DNA of 36,858 nucleotides from Chromatiales bacterium (lineage in GTDB: Bacteria; Pseudomonadota; Gammaproteobacteria; Granulosicoccales; Granulosicoccaceae): contig JAHDHK010000019.1 of the NCBI GenBank assembly GCA_020631335.1, positions 1-36,858 on the forward strand, given 5' to 3'. A program made the position numbers and the translations under genes. The stretch's first letter is position 1, and each line of letters opens with the position of its first letter. Below the pieces are notes generated by a model. That model made no database searches. It was not told the origin of the DNA and saw nothing but the letters and a program-made list of their open reading frames with translations. Shown one piece after another: positions 7,551 to 15,865 of this stretch.

Positions 7551-8535
7551 CGCAGGCTTTAGCCAGCATCGCAGCGTCAACATTGCCGCCCGACAACACG
7601 CAAATAACCGTGTCGGCATTTATCTGGTCTGTGTGGTTGAGTGCTGCGGCCAGTGCGACTGCACCGCCGGGTTCGGCGGTAAGCTTGAATGCCTCGGTAG
7701 CCACTTTCATTGCGTTGAGTGCCTGTTGATCACTCACGGTATAACCATGGGTACAAAGCGATTTGAGAATCGGGAAAGTCAGCGCTCCGGGTGACGGGGT
7801 TACTACCGCATCACAAATAGAGGTCTCCGTGGTACTGACAGATTCTCTGTTGCCTGACACCAGTGAGCGCACCACGTCGTCGTAGTGTTCCGGTTCTACC
7901 GGCTTGACGCGATAACCCGGTGCTTCACTGGCCATTGCCAGCGCGATACCAGCCGTTAACCCACCGCCGCCGCAACATACCAGTACCTCCGCCTCTTCTA
8001 CACCCAGTTGTGTTGCCTGTTGCGCAATCTCAAGCCCGCAGGTTCCCTGGCCGGCAATCACCTGAGTGTTGTCGTAGGGTTTGATCAGCACACTGCCGCG
8101 TTCTTTCGCTATTGCCAGTCCCAGCGCCTCACGATCTTCGCCACCTGCACGGTCATATAAAATGACCTCAGCGCCATATTTTTCGGTGTTGGCTATTTTC
8201 AGCGCCGGGGCATCCTGTGGCATCACAATAGTGGCGGCGGTGTTGTGAAGTGCGGCGGCATAGGCAACCGCCTGCGCGTGGTTGCCGGAAGAGTAGGCAA
8301 GTACCCCGTGAGAACGCTCTTCATCGGATAATGATGAAAGTGCTGACCAGGCGCCGCGAAATTTAAATGCACCGGTTACCTGCAGGCATTCCGCCTTGAC
8401 CAGTATTCTTTTACCGATGGACTTGTTCAGCAGCGGATTTTCAAGCAGTGGTGTTTTACGAACAACACTCTGCACGCGGCGGTAAGCAGCCTGTACGTCG
8501 TGAATGTCCGGTACTCGTTCAAAGTCAATGGTCAT
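7546..8535 (-). CDS. PLP-dependent threonine/serine dehydratase-like protein
   Basis: Fold-type II pyridoxal-phosphate enzyme (threonine ammonia-lyase / serine racemase group), 329 residues from the chosen start. The PLP lysine is K58 in TGAFKFRGA, the phosphate-binding loop is CCGGGGLTAG, and SSGNHAQAVAYAA is the family asparagine motif. It lacks the ACT regulatory domain of biosynthetic IlvA, so a catabolic role is likely. The frame is open for 98 codons further upstream, but that extension runs into the divergent kinase gene and resembles nothing; ATG 8533-8535 gives the usual family length. The hydroxyectoine gene eutB belongs to the same family, but its partner genes are absent here, so no symbol is given. 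Confidence 0.88.
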   Translation of the reverse strand: MTIDFERVPDIHDVQAAYRRVQSVVRKTPLLENPLLNKSIGKRILVKAECLQVTGAFKFRGAWSALSSLSDEERSHGVLAYSSGNHAQAVAYAAALHNTAATIVMPQDAPALKIANTEKYGAEVILYDRAGGEDREALGLAIAKERGSVLIKPYDNTQVIAGQGTCGLEIAQQATQLGVEEAEVLVCCGGGGLTAGIALAMASEAPGYRVKPVEPEHYDDVVRSLVSGNRESVSTTETSICDAVVTPSPGALTFPILKSLCTHGYTVSDQQALNAMKVATEAFKLTAEPGGAVALAAALNHTDQINADTVICVLSGGNVDAAMLAKACG

Positions 8536-8698
8536 ACTCGGCCGATGGTCCCGGGAGTCAGTTGCCTGTGGTGTGATCAGTTTACCCGAAAGCAGGTTCA
8601 TCGGTTTGTCCGGGGTTTGTGCGCTCTGCTGCATCCGGGAAGACAGTGCGAGTTGGGGTAAACTAGTCGTATTCATTTTGATTAAAGAGCCAGTACAT

Positions 8699-9628
8699 AT
8701 GTCCGTATCAAATGCCCCGGGTGCATCGTCAGGAAAGCGCATCGCCTGTGTTGGTGAATGCCTCGTCGAGCTTAAGGCGAATGGTGAAAGCAGCTTTGCC
8801 AGTGCGTTCGCCGGAGACACACTGAACACAGCAACCTATATTGCGCGTTCAAACCTGCATGACGTTTCATTTGTGACCGTGATTGGTGAAGATGATATAT
8901 CTGAGCGGATGCTCGCGGCCTGGAGCACCGAGCAGATAGATACCGGTTTGGTCGGCAGGCATGCCGAGCGTCTTCCGGGTATTTATTTAATTGAAAACGA
9001 TGAGACCGGCGAGCGTACGTTTCGCTACTGGCGCTCTGAATCGGCCGCGCGAACCCTGATGCTGCCGGAGTCCGGATTCACCCCGGACTCGTTGGCCACG
9101 CAGGATGTCATTTACACCAGTGGCATCACACTCGCGATCATGCAGCCTGAGGCGCGCGATGCCTTTTTTACTTTTCTGCAGCAATTCAGACAGGCAGGTG
9201 GCTGTGTGGTTTTTGATTCGAATTATCGCCCGCGTCTCTGGGAGAGTGTCGAGGTGGCACGCGACTGGGTTATGCGACTGTGGTCAGTGACCGACATCGG
9301 GTTGCCTTCACTCGACGATGAACTTGCGCTGTTTGGCGAAACTGGTGAGAAACAGGTGGTCGAGCGCTTATTGAACGTTCAGATGCCGGAACTGATCATC
9401 AAGCGTGGTGAAGAGGGGCCATTGGTCTTTTCTAATGGTGAAGCGCTGCAAAGCGGTGCGCTGGCAGCGGTGGCTGAGGTGGTCGACACCACCGGCGCCG
9501 GCGATAGTTTCAATGGTGGCTATCTTGCCGCGCGTCTTGCCGGAAGTGATATTCACCATGCCGTTAGCAGCGCGCATGATCTTGCCAGTCGCGTCATCGC
9601 TCATGCGGGCGCTATTTTGCCACGATAG
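8699..9628 (+). CDS. kdgK: PfkB-family sugar kinase, probable 2-keto-3-deoxygluconate kinase
   Basis: Ribokinase-fold kinase, 309 residues, predicted to phosphorylate 2-keto-3-deoxygluconate to KDPG, entering the Entner-Doudoroff route. The C-terminal PfkB signature DTTGAGDSFNGGYLAARLAG is at 263-282 with catalytic base D269. The motif FRYWRSESAAR (108-118) is the KDG-kinase-type substrate loop, and the N-terminal CVGECLVEL is the first PfkB signature. A longer frame is open from 8504, but ATG 8699 is where family similarity begins. The IclR regulator follows after 75 bases on the same strand, as is common for KdgR-type control. No KDPG aldolase or uronate isomerase is in the window, so the substrate call rests on motifs only. 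Confidence 0.82.
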   Translation: MSVSNAPGASSGKRIACVGECLVELKANGESSFASAFAGDTLNTATYIARSNLHDVSFVTVIGEDDISERMLAAWSTEQIDTGLVGRHAERLPGIYLIENDETGERTFRYWRSESAARTLMLPESGFTPDSLATQDVIYTSGITLAIMQPEARDAFFTFLQQFRQAGGCVVFDSNYRPRLWESVEVARDWVMRLWSVTDIGLPSLDDELALFGETGEKQVVERLLNVQMPELIIKRGEEGPLVFSNGEALQSGALAAVAEVVDTTGAGDSFNGGYLAARLAGSDIHHAVSSAHDLASRVIAHAGAILPR

Positions 9629-9703
9629 AGGTTTACCTGACATTCATGTTGTGTTAAAACGTACTAGTGAGATTTATCGTCCCGTTAGAAGCCGAGATTG
9701 CCA

Positions 9704-10495
9704 ATGTCTGACCGTACCGATGAGCTGTCAACCCGTAGTTTACGCGCGCTGATTGTTCTTGAAGAGGTGGTCTCGCACTCAACGCCGGTCACTGCTTTTA
9801 CGATCGGCAAAAAAGTCGATCTGCCGAAGCAGACGCTGCATCGCATTTTGACCACGCTCACGGCCGCAGGTTTTCTGCAAAAAGAAATAGACAGCGTCTC
9901 TTACACGCCGGGGCCGCGTCTCAAGAGCCTGTCTGTGGGTATCCTGTCGTCGGGTACCGGGCGCGAAGTGCGCATGGCAATTCTGAATAACCTGGCGCGT
10001 GATCTGGGTGAAACCTGCAACCTCGCGATCCCGTCGGATGACGGCATGGTGTATCTCGAGCGGGTCGAAACCCACTGGCCGCTGCGGGTGGAGCTTCCTA
10101 TCGGTTCAACTGTGCCTTTTCATTGCACAGCCAGTGGCAAGCTGTATCTCAGCTCACTGTCAGCGTCAAAGGTAAAGCGAATGGTGAAGTCGCTGCATCT
10201 TGCGCAAAACACGCCGAATACAAAAACAGATCCTCAGGCTTTGCTCGACGACATCAAGCGCATACGGGTACAGGGGTTTGCAGAAGATGATCAGGAGTTC
10301 ATCCACGGTATGCTGGCGGTGGCAGTGCCGGTACTGAACACCGAGGGTAAAATGATGTCGAGCCTGGCGGTGCATGGACCATCGGCCCGCCTGACGATGG
10401 AAGTTGCCCGCGGCCACATCGATCGACTGAGGCAGGCAGCCGCTGATCTGGCAGCTGTGGTGTGTGACGACCCCGACGACGAATTGCTCGATTAG
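9704..10495 (+). CDS. IclR-family transcriptional regulator
   Basis: Dimeric DNA-binding regulator, 263 residues, with an N-terminal winged HTH (about 25-70, including KQTLHRILTTLTAAGFLQK) and a C-terminal IclR effector-binding domain. The latter shows VYLERVETHWPLRVELPIGSTVPFHCTASGK-type text (quoted in part: FHCTASGKLYLSS) and EFIHGMLAVAVPV. TTG 9698 is possible, but ATG 9704 (MSDRTDE) is the normal start and adds nothing unlikely. Being immediately behind the KDG-type kinase, it probably responds to KDG or a related sugar acid, as KdgR does. I could not find a clear KdgR-type operator in the 75 bases upstream. Confidence 0.9.
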   Translation: MSDRTDELSTRSLRALIVLEEVVSHSTPVTAFTIGKKVDLPKQTLHRILTTLTAAGFLQKEIDSVSYTPGPRLKSLSVGILSSGTGREVRMAILNNLARDLGETCNLAIPSDDGMVYLERVETHWPLRVELPIGSTVPFHCTASGKLYLSSLSASKVKRMVKSLHLAQNTPNTKTDPQALLDDIKRIRVQGFAEDDQEFIHGMLAVAVPVLNTEGKMMSSLAVHGPSARLTMEVARGHIDRLRQAAADLAAVVCDDPDDELLD

Positions 10496-10526
10496 TCCGG
10501 TTTTTTTCAGCGTTTTCTCCCCAATC

Positions 10527-10540
10527 CAGCCGATCGGCTG
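10527..10540. repeat. Perfect 14-bp palindrome
   Basis: CAGCCGATCGGCTG is a perfect 14-bp palindrome 31 bases after the IclR stop and about 80 bp upstream of the next predicted promoter. No T-run follows on either side closely enough to call a terminator. It could be an operator for the downstream esterase. Confidence 0.4.
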
Positions 10541-10617
10541 CGCGTCAGCGTAGTGGCTCTGCTGCCGGAACGATCAGCGCCGGTCGGCGGTGCCGCGTTC
10601 CACTGAATTCCTTTATC

Positions 10618-10646
10618 TTGGCACGATGATTTATTGTCGTTTTAAC
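10618..10646 (+). promoter_or_regulatory. Candidate sigma-70 promoter for the secreted hydrolase
   Basis: TTGGCA (10618-10623, 5 of 6 to consensus) is followed after 17 bp by TTTAAC (10641-10646, 4 of 6). A transcription start near 10653 would leave a leader of about 66 bases before ATG 10720. Found by eye, not scored. Confidence 0.4.
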
Positions 10647-10719
10647 TGGAAATACGCGGCAGTGCCGATCGACTGAATGCTGACTGCGTGTTGTACCGTC
10701 ACCTCTTGCTGGTATTTCA

Positions 10720-12939
10720 ATGAATCTGTCCGCCGCTCGTTTGTTGTTGTTTATCGCCTTAGTGCTGGGGCATTCTGCCGTGTTGGCCAATCAGGCGCCG
10801 GTGTTGAAGCCCGATAGCAGCAGGGTGGCTGAAGCGGGTACCGTGGTCATTGATGTTCTGGCCAATGACCGTGATCCGGACGGTACCCTCAGTATCAGCA
10901 GCATGTACATTTCGAGTGAAGCGATGAACGGCTACCTGGGCATAGACGCTAAGGGCCGCATCTCCTACACACACTATGGTGGGCCGACCACCGCCGATAC
11001 CTTCAGCTATGTGATATCCGATAACAAAGGGGCTGAGGGCAGGCCTGCTGTGGTGATGATTACCATTGGAGATGGCCCGGCTGTTCAGTCAATGCCATCG
11101 CAGGCAACACGCACCCCGCCTGCTGCAAACACGACTAACAACAGTTCAACCGCGGCAGTGACTCCGGCTATCAGTCAGAGCCCTGCACGTACGACGACAA
11201 CAAGTGGTTCTTCCGCTGCATCGGAACCCGTGATCACGCGCCCGGCCAATGTTATTGTCAACGGGCGCATCAAGGCTTTTCATCGCTCCGGACAAACCTT
11301 TTTAACCTGGCTTGAAACCGCACCTGATGATGGTTACCACGTATACCGGCATACACAGCCGATAACGGTATCTAATTTGTCCAGTGCCACTCGATTAACC
11401 GGTCGCTGGGGGGCATTGGGTAACAATACCTCAGTGAATGTGCATGGTGGTGATTTTGTACCCGATCACTTTGTGATAAGTGATCTGGCCGAACCCCTTG
11501 ATGATAATACCGGTCTGTTCGTTTACACCACTCAACCCGGTGATGCCACGACCGCCTATTATGCGGTGACCAATGTGCGTGGTGGACGTGAAAGATCCCT
11601 CATGAGTATGACTACGCCATTGACTGAAAGTGTTGCATCACCGGTAGATGTGCTCACAGTGAGTGCCAATCAGGGTAAGGGGCGTATCTATACACAATTT
11701 ATGGACTACCTGCGTTGGAACCCGACTTTTAACGGGTATGCCTATAACTATGCTGTATCGCTGCCCAGTCGCTATGACCCTAAGAAACAGTACCCGCTAT
11801 TTATCGAACTGCATGCCTACTACGGGCACCACAAGTTTGCACCAGAGTCGCCGTACGGTTGGCAGGTGATTCAGATCTTTCCTGCAGACCCCGGCCCGGG
11901 TGTCGGTGCTGCGCACTCGTGGTGGTATGGCTATTCAAACAGTCACGATTATCGCAATTCTGATTCAGCTCCATCGTCAGGCCAGATTGAAAACTTCACC
12001 GAGCAGCGCGTCATGCGGGCGGTTGGTCGAGTTGCAGCCTCATTGAATGTTGATGTGAATCGCATCTATGGTTCCGGTAACTCAATGGGCGCTTCGGGTT
12101 TACTTGCATTGGCCATGAGATATGGCTCTGTGATTACCGGTGTCTATGCAAACCAGCCGATGACTGATTACGCAAAAAGCACCCGCTTCGGTGAGGAGCT
12201 GGTAAAGGTCTGGGGGGCAAAATCGCGCAACCTGCCAGTGGTTAACCGGGGGCCGTATAGTAATGCCATTAAAAACGTCAATGTCGGTGTGTGGGACTGG
12301 ATGAACCATCAGCAACAACTGGTTGCACGTCGTGGTGAGAATATGGGCTTTCTGATGACACTGCACGGCAAGCTGGATGATGTGATTGAATGGCAGTCGC
12401 AGGGCAAGCCGTTTGTTCAGGCGTTAACTCAAGGCAATACCGGTTACACAGCCATCATAGATCAGGTGGGCCATACCTGGGTTGGTTTTGCGGCAGTCAT
12501 CGAGTCGTTGTTTGGTTTTGGTTATAACGAGCATTTTCCCTATAAGTATCCACTCAACCTGAGCTTTCCAGCCATTCAAAACGCCAGTGGTTCCAGCCGG
12601 GTGGTGCCGGCCGATACCGGCAAAGATACTTACAACATGAACCTTGAGTGGGCGACACCTCATACCCGCTTTGCATCGTCGATTGTTGATCAGCCCGGCC
12701 GTTATGAAATCTCTATTCGCTCATTGGAAGGTAAACAGACTGCTGATATCACCCCGCGTCGCACACAGCAGTTCAGAGTGCAGCCCGGTCAGAAATGCCG
12801 CTATCAGGCGGTAGATAGCGGACGCGGTTCGGTAGTCGCCAGCGGATCAGTCACTGCAGACAAGGATGCACTGCTGACCATCAGATCAATGCCGGTGGTT
12901 ACTGGTAAAGGTACCCGCTTGACTATCAGCTGTCCTTAG
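10720..12939 (+). CDS. Secreted multidomain alpha/beta hydrolase (esterase-like)
   Basis: Large exported protein of 739 residues. A Sec signal peptide covers about 1-23 (hydrophobic core LLLFIALVLG, cleavage after LA). A cadherin/Ig-like tandem-repeat domain follows (25-118: NQAPVLKP, DVLANDRDPDG, DTFSYVISDNKG). A Thr/Ser/Ala-rich linker is at 120-175. A fibronectin-III-like segment lies near 180-300. An alpha/beta hydrolase domain at about 335-600 has nucleophile S455 in GSGNSMGASG, a candidate acid at D553/D554 (HGKLDDVIEW) and H585 (DQVGHTW), so the triad looks intact. A C-terminal beta-rich tail of about 130 residues ends in ISCP. The hydrolase resembles PHB-depolymerase/feruloyl-esterase-type families. 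It is probably released to attack a polymer or polysaccharide ester; the true substrate is unknown. Confidence 0.8.
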   Translation: MNLSAARLLLFIALVLGHSAVLANQAPVLKPDSSRVAEAGTVVIDVLANDRDPDGTLSISSMYISSEAMNGYLGIDAKGRISYTHYGGPTTADTFSYVISDNKGAEGRPAVVMITIGDGPAVQSMPSQATRTPPAANTTNNSSTAAVTPAISQSPARTTTTSGSSAASEPVITRPANVIVNGRIKAFHRSGQTFLTWLETAPDDGYHVYRHTQPITVSNLSSATRLTGRWGALGNNTSVNVHGGDFVPDHFVISDLAEPLDDNTGLFVYTTQPGDATTAYYAVTNVRGGRERSLMSMTTPLTESVASPVDVLTVSANQGKGRIYTQFMDYLRWNPTFNGYAYNYAVSLPSRYDPKKQYPLFIELHAYYGHHKFAPESPYGWQVIQIFPADPGPGVGAAHSWWYGYSNSHDYRNSDSAPSSGQIENFTEQRVMRAVGRVAASLNVDVNRIYGSGNSMGASGLLALAMRYGSVITGVYANQPMTDYAKSTRFGEELVKVWGAKSRNLPVVNRGPYSNAIKNVNVGVWDWMNHQQQLVARRGENMGFLMTLHGKLDDVIEWQSQGKPFVQALTQGNTGYTAIIDQVGHTWVGFAAVIESLFGFGYNEHFPYKYPLNLSFPAIQNASGSSRVVPADTGKDTYNMNLEWATPHTRFASSIVDQPGRYEISIRSLEGKQTADITPRRTQQFRVQPGQKCRYQAVDSGRGSVVASGSVTADKDALLTIRSMPVVTGKGTRLTISCP

Positions 12940-13251
12940 AAGTAGCGCCTTCATCAGGCGACAGGTAACTATTAGCGGAATACTATGTATACAGTTCCAG
13001 GCCACTAACGGGCACCGTTATTCAAAAATAACAGTGTGTCTATACAGCGCCGGATTTCCTGTGAACGTCGAATCCTTTTGAATAATCCCGGTTAGCTGTT
13101 TAGCTGCAGAGTTGATGAACAGAGTGGCGCACTGAATAGCCTTTTGCAGGCCGGGGTACTATTGCGCCTGTAGCGCTTATGCGCAGCACCTGCTTCTCTT
13201 TAAGCGGTGCCAGTGCGACAATCTTCACATCCTTTACCGGCTGAAATCAAG
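12940..13251. other. Gene-free stretch with one hairpin
   Basis: No convincing gene lies here. An imperfect hairpin is present at 13013-13036: CAC, a mismatch, then GTTATT pairing with AATAAC and GTG around a CAAA loop, with no T-tail. An in-frame GTG at 13207 could extend the next gene by 15 residues but has no family similarity. No promoter was identified by eye. Confidence 0.5.
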
Positions 13252-13929
13252 ATGGCGCAGAAAAAAATACTCATTACCGGAGTCACTCGCGGGCTGGGAT
13301 TCGCAATGACGAAGGCATTCATTGAACAGGGGCATCATGTCGCAGGTGCCGGGCGCAGTAAAAAGCAGATTGCACAACTGAGTGCCGAATTCCCGGATCA
13401 CGCTTTCAGTGTGGCAGATATTGCAGATGATGCATCGGTTGAGCGATGGAAAGAAAATGTTCTTGATACTGTCGGGGTGCCGGATGTTGTCGTGAATAAC
13501 GCCGGTGTGATTCACGCAAACGCTGCGTTATGGGACGTACCGCCGGATGAGTTTTCCCGCGTAATCGATGTGAACATCAAAGGGGTGTTCCATGTGATCA
13601 GGCAATTCTGCCCGCCGATGATCGACAATGGCGGTGGCGTGATTGTCAATTTCAGCAGCACCTGGGGGCGATCGGTGTCTGCGCAGGTCGCACCGTATTG
13701 TGCCAGTAAATTTGCAGTGGAGGGACTCACTAAAGCGCTGGCTGAAGATCTGCCGTCTTCGATGACAACCGTTGCACTGAACCCCGGTGTAATCCATACC
13801 GAAATGCTTGAGAGCTGCTTTGGTGCACAGGCGGCTCAGTGTATGAAGCCGGAAGAGTGGGTGAAAGCCGCGGTGCCGAAAATTCTTGGCATCACGCAGA
13901 GTGATAACGGTGCTTCTTTGTCTGTGTAA
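13252..13929 (+). CDS. Short-chain dehydrogenase/reductase (SDR)
   Basis: Classical NAD(P)-dependent SDR, 225 residues from ATG 13252 (MAQKK). The cofactor-binding glycine motif is TGVTRGLG (9-16), NNAG is at 81-84, the catalytic Ser is S134/S135 (VNFSST), and YCASK (148-152) supplies Tyr148 and Lys152. NPGVIHTEM follows in the usual position. The protein is slightly short (typical 245-255), with the end truncated just after the substrate-loop region; the last residues GASLSV stand where many SDRs have a longer C-terminus. Nearby KDG-type kinase and IclR genes invite a guess at sugar-acid oxidation or reduction, but motifs do not give a substrate. No strong ribosome binding site is visible. 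Confidence 0.88.
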   Translation: MAQKKILITGVTRGLGFAMTKAFIEQGHHVAGAGRSKKQIAQLSAEFPDHAFSVADIADDASVERWKENVLDTVGVPDVVVNNAGVIHANAALWDVPPDEFSRVIDVNIKGVFHVIRQFCPPMIDNGGGVIVNFSSTWGRSVSAQVAPYCASKFAVEGLTKALAEDLPSSMTTVALNPGVIHTEMLESCFGAQAAQCMKPEEWVKAAVPKILGITQSDNGASLSV

Positions 13930-13945
13930 TTATTGCGGAGTGCAG

Positions 13946-13972
13946 TAAAAAAAAAGGGGGCAGAGCCCCCTT
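13946..13972 (-). terminator. Rho-independent terminator of the lipoprotein gene
   Basis: An 8-bp GC-rich stem AAGGGGGC/GCCCCCTT (13954-13961 with 13965-13972, loop AGA) is flanked on the left by a run of A (13947-13955). Read on the minus strand this is a stem followed by a T-run. It lies 46 bases beyond the distal stop of the interrupted lipoprotein gene (14018), and may also help end the SDR transcript from the other side. Confidence 0.82.
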
Positions 13973-14017
13973 AATCACCAAACAACGGAGAACGTTGATC
14001 TTTGTGTTGCTACCCGC

Positions 14018-15865
14018 TTAGTCGTAGTAACCGACATCAGGGGCAAGTATTGCCTGACCGAACAATGATGGGTTCTGCCATGAAGTGTCGTTACCCGATG
14101 GCGCATACCAGGCCCATTTGGTATCACGATCACCACCGTCATCATCATCATTGATATGGATGTCAAATCCGAAGCGCTGACCGATCGGCAGATTGATGGA
14201 GCTCAGTTTGATCCGGATCTCATAATAAGACCAGGTGGCATCACTGTTACTGAAGTTGCGACTGGTGGCAAACGAAGTTTGCATGCTGTTTGAAGAGCTG
14301 CTTCCGGTGGCCGAGCTTCCAGCAAATGTATATACCTTCTGGTAGTCGTTACTGTCGTATGTGAGGGCTTTTTCATTGCCTGTATCCAGATAGATCTCTA
14401 CACCGTCGTCATTCCATGCATCCGTCTAGTCATTAAAACGCTCGTAGAAAGGTTCGTTGCGAACACTGGCAAGGATATAAAGATAAGTGCCGTCATGCAT
14501 CGCACGCCAGTTGGAGTTCGACCAGCTCCAGCGACTTTCAATTTCGTCGCCCGCCGAGTCGCGCAATAAATGACTAATGCTTAAGTAGTTACCCTTGTTG
14601 TCACAACGTGCCGCCTGTCTCCACTCGCTCCAGCTGAATACACCATCGAGTGTCGGTGCCCGATTGGTGCGGGGGATAATCGCCATGGCATTTTCCTGGT
14701 TGTCGGGTATGCCGTTGCCGTCATCATCCGGGTCTGCGTTGTCACCGATGCCATCACCGTCCTGATCATTAAACTCCGAGCTGTCCAGTGGAAAATGATC
14801 TTCAATGTCAGGCACGCCGTCCGAGTCCGAGTCTTCGCGGCCAGTGATGTTGGGGTTTAACGGTGCCGGGTCTGCCAGGTCGTGAGTAATGTCGTTATCA
14901 TCGTCATCATCTTCATTGTTACCAATGCCGTCAGAGTCGGTGTCCAGCGATTCCGCATCGTTAAGCGGAAAAGCATCATCTCTGTCGATCACGCCATCGT
15001 TGTCATCGTCCGGGTCGAGCGAGTCACTTATGCCGTCTCCATCGGTGTCAAAGCCGCTTTGTGCATCCAGCGGGTTGGAGTCGTTTTCATCGGAGATACC
15101 GTCGTTGTCATCGTCGGGATCGGCGTTGTTGCCGATGCCGTCGCCATCAGTATCAACGTACTCTGAGCTGTCACGCGGGAAGGTGTCCAGGTGATCGTCC
15201 ACACCGTCGTTGTCATCATCCGGATCGCTGTTATTGCCGATGCCGTCCTGATCGGTGTCCACGCTTTCACCCGGATTGTAGGGGAATGCATCGTTGCTAT
15301 CGGCAACACCGTCATTATCATCGTCGGTATCAACTGAATCGGGTGTTCCGTCGGCATCATAGTCACCGTTGCGACCGTATGGATCCGACCCGTCTTCCAG
15401 CTCACGTATATTGCTGAACTGATCTCCGTCGGAGTCAATGCTCATGTCGATATTCTGTTCAGGAAAATACACATTGATCGCCGAAGTTGACGCGAGCTGT
15501 TTCTGTACTGCGGTACCCAGCAATAGATTATCGCTGCGGCGTCTGATAGATAAGTGAATGGTATGTTCCACATTAAACGGCAACTGATAGGTACCGTTGT
15601 ATTGCTGTGAAGACGAGGCAGTCAGCTCACTGGTTAAGCCGCTGACGGTGCCTTGTACCACCAGTTGTTCGTTCAGATTGGTAATACGCCCCGGAAGATC
15701 AACCCGAACACTGACTTGTGACATTGGACCAGTGCCGTCGTTATTCAGCAAATTGTCCACATTGGTGTCACTGCCCGAGCCGCAGCCGATCAACAACAAT
15801 GCCGGCAGCACGGTGGCCAGCCTGGTTCGGTGGAAAATTTTCGTTTTACCTGAAGAGAGATTCAT
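14018..15865 (-). pseudogene. Lipoprotein with thrombospondin type 3 repeats and CBM9/DOMON-like end, interrupted by in-frame TAG
   Basis: Surface lipoprotein gene spanning 615 codons before a TAA at 14018-14020, but with an in-frame TAG at 14426-14428 (codon 480). The signal peptide has a lipobox LIGC with C28. A short beta domain covers 45-140. About 250 residues (143-390) of Asp-rich, calcium-binding TSP3 repeats follow, with units such as DTDGDGIGNNADPDDDNDG. From about 400 a CBM9/DOMON-like domain begins (APTLDGVFSWSEW, GTYLYILASVRNEPFY). It is cut at FND by the amber codon and continues in the same frame with TDAWNDDGVEIYLDTGNE, the typical core strand, then 135 residues in all. So one base has probably ended the gene early. 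The 479-residue product would lack most of the last domain. Read-through or a sequence error are alternatives. Confidence 0.85.

Noticed and set aside
7546-8535. Assignment of the dehydratase as ectoine-utilisation EutB, with the TRAP genes as an ectoine transporter
   Set aside because: None of the other ectoine degradation genes (doeA, doeB, eutC, eutD, eutE) is present, and the dehydratase is convergent with, not part of, the TRAP block.
8536-8829. 98-codon N-terminal extension of the dehydratase frame
   Set aside because: It runs across the promoter region and into the 5' part of the divergent kinase gene, resembles no known domain, and would make the enzyme much longer than its family. 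ATG 8533-8535 gives the normal length.
13207-13251. GTG start extending the SDR by 15 residues
   Set aside because: The added residues have no SDR similarity; MAQKKILITG from ATG 13252 is the standard beginning just before the first beta strand.
14426-14428. UAG decoded as an amino acid (pyrrolysine or code reassignment)
   Set aside because: Thirteen other genes in the window end at TAG with normal lengths, and no pyrrolysine genes or suppressor tRNA are visible here.
14700-15360. Regularly spaced repeated DNA that at first glance suggests a repeat array
   Set aside because: The repetition follows codons of the calcium-binding TSP3 units, is imperfect, and lacks unique spacers; it is not CRISPR.
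14882-15417. Several long open frames on the plus strand opposite the TSP3 repeats
   Set aside because: They are produced by the Asp-rich repeats on the other strand, which read as low-complexity Val/Ile/Ser or Arg/His text. The lipoprotein frame has a signal peptide, lipobox and recognised repeats.
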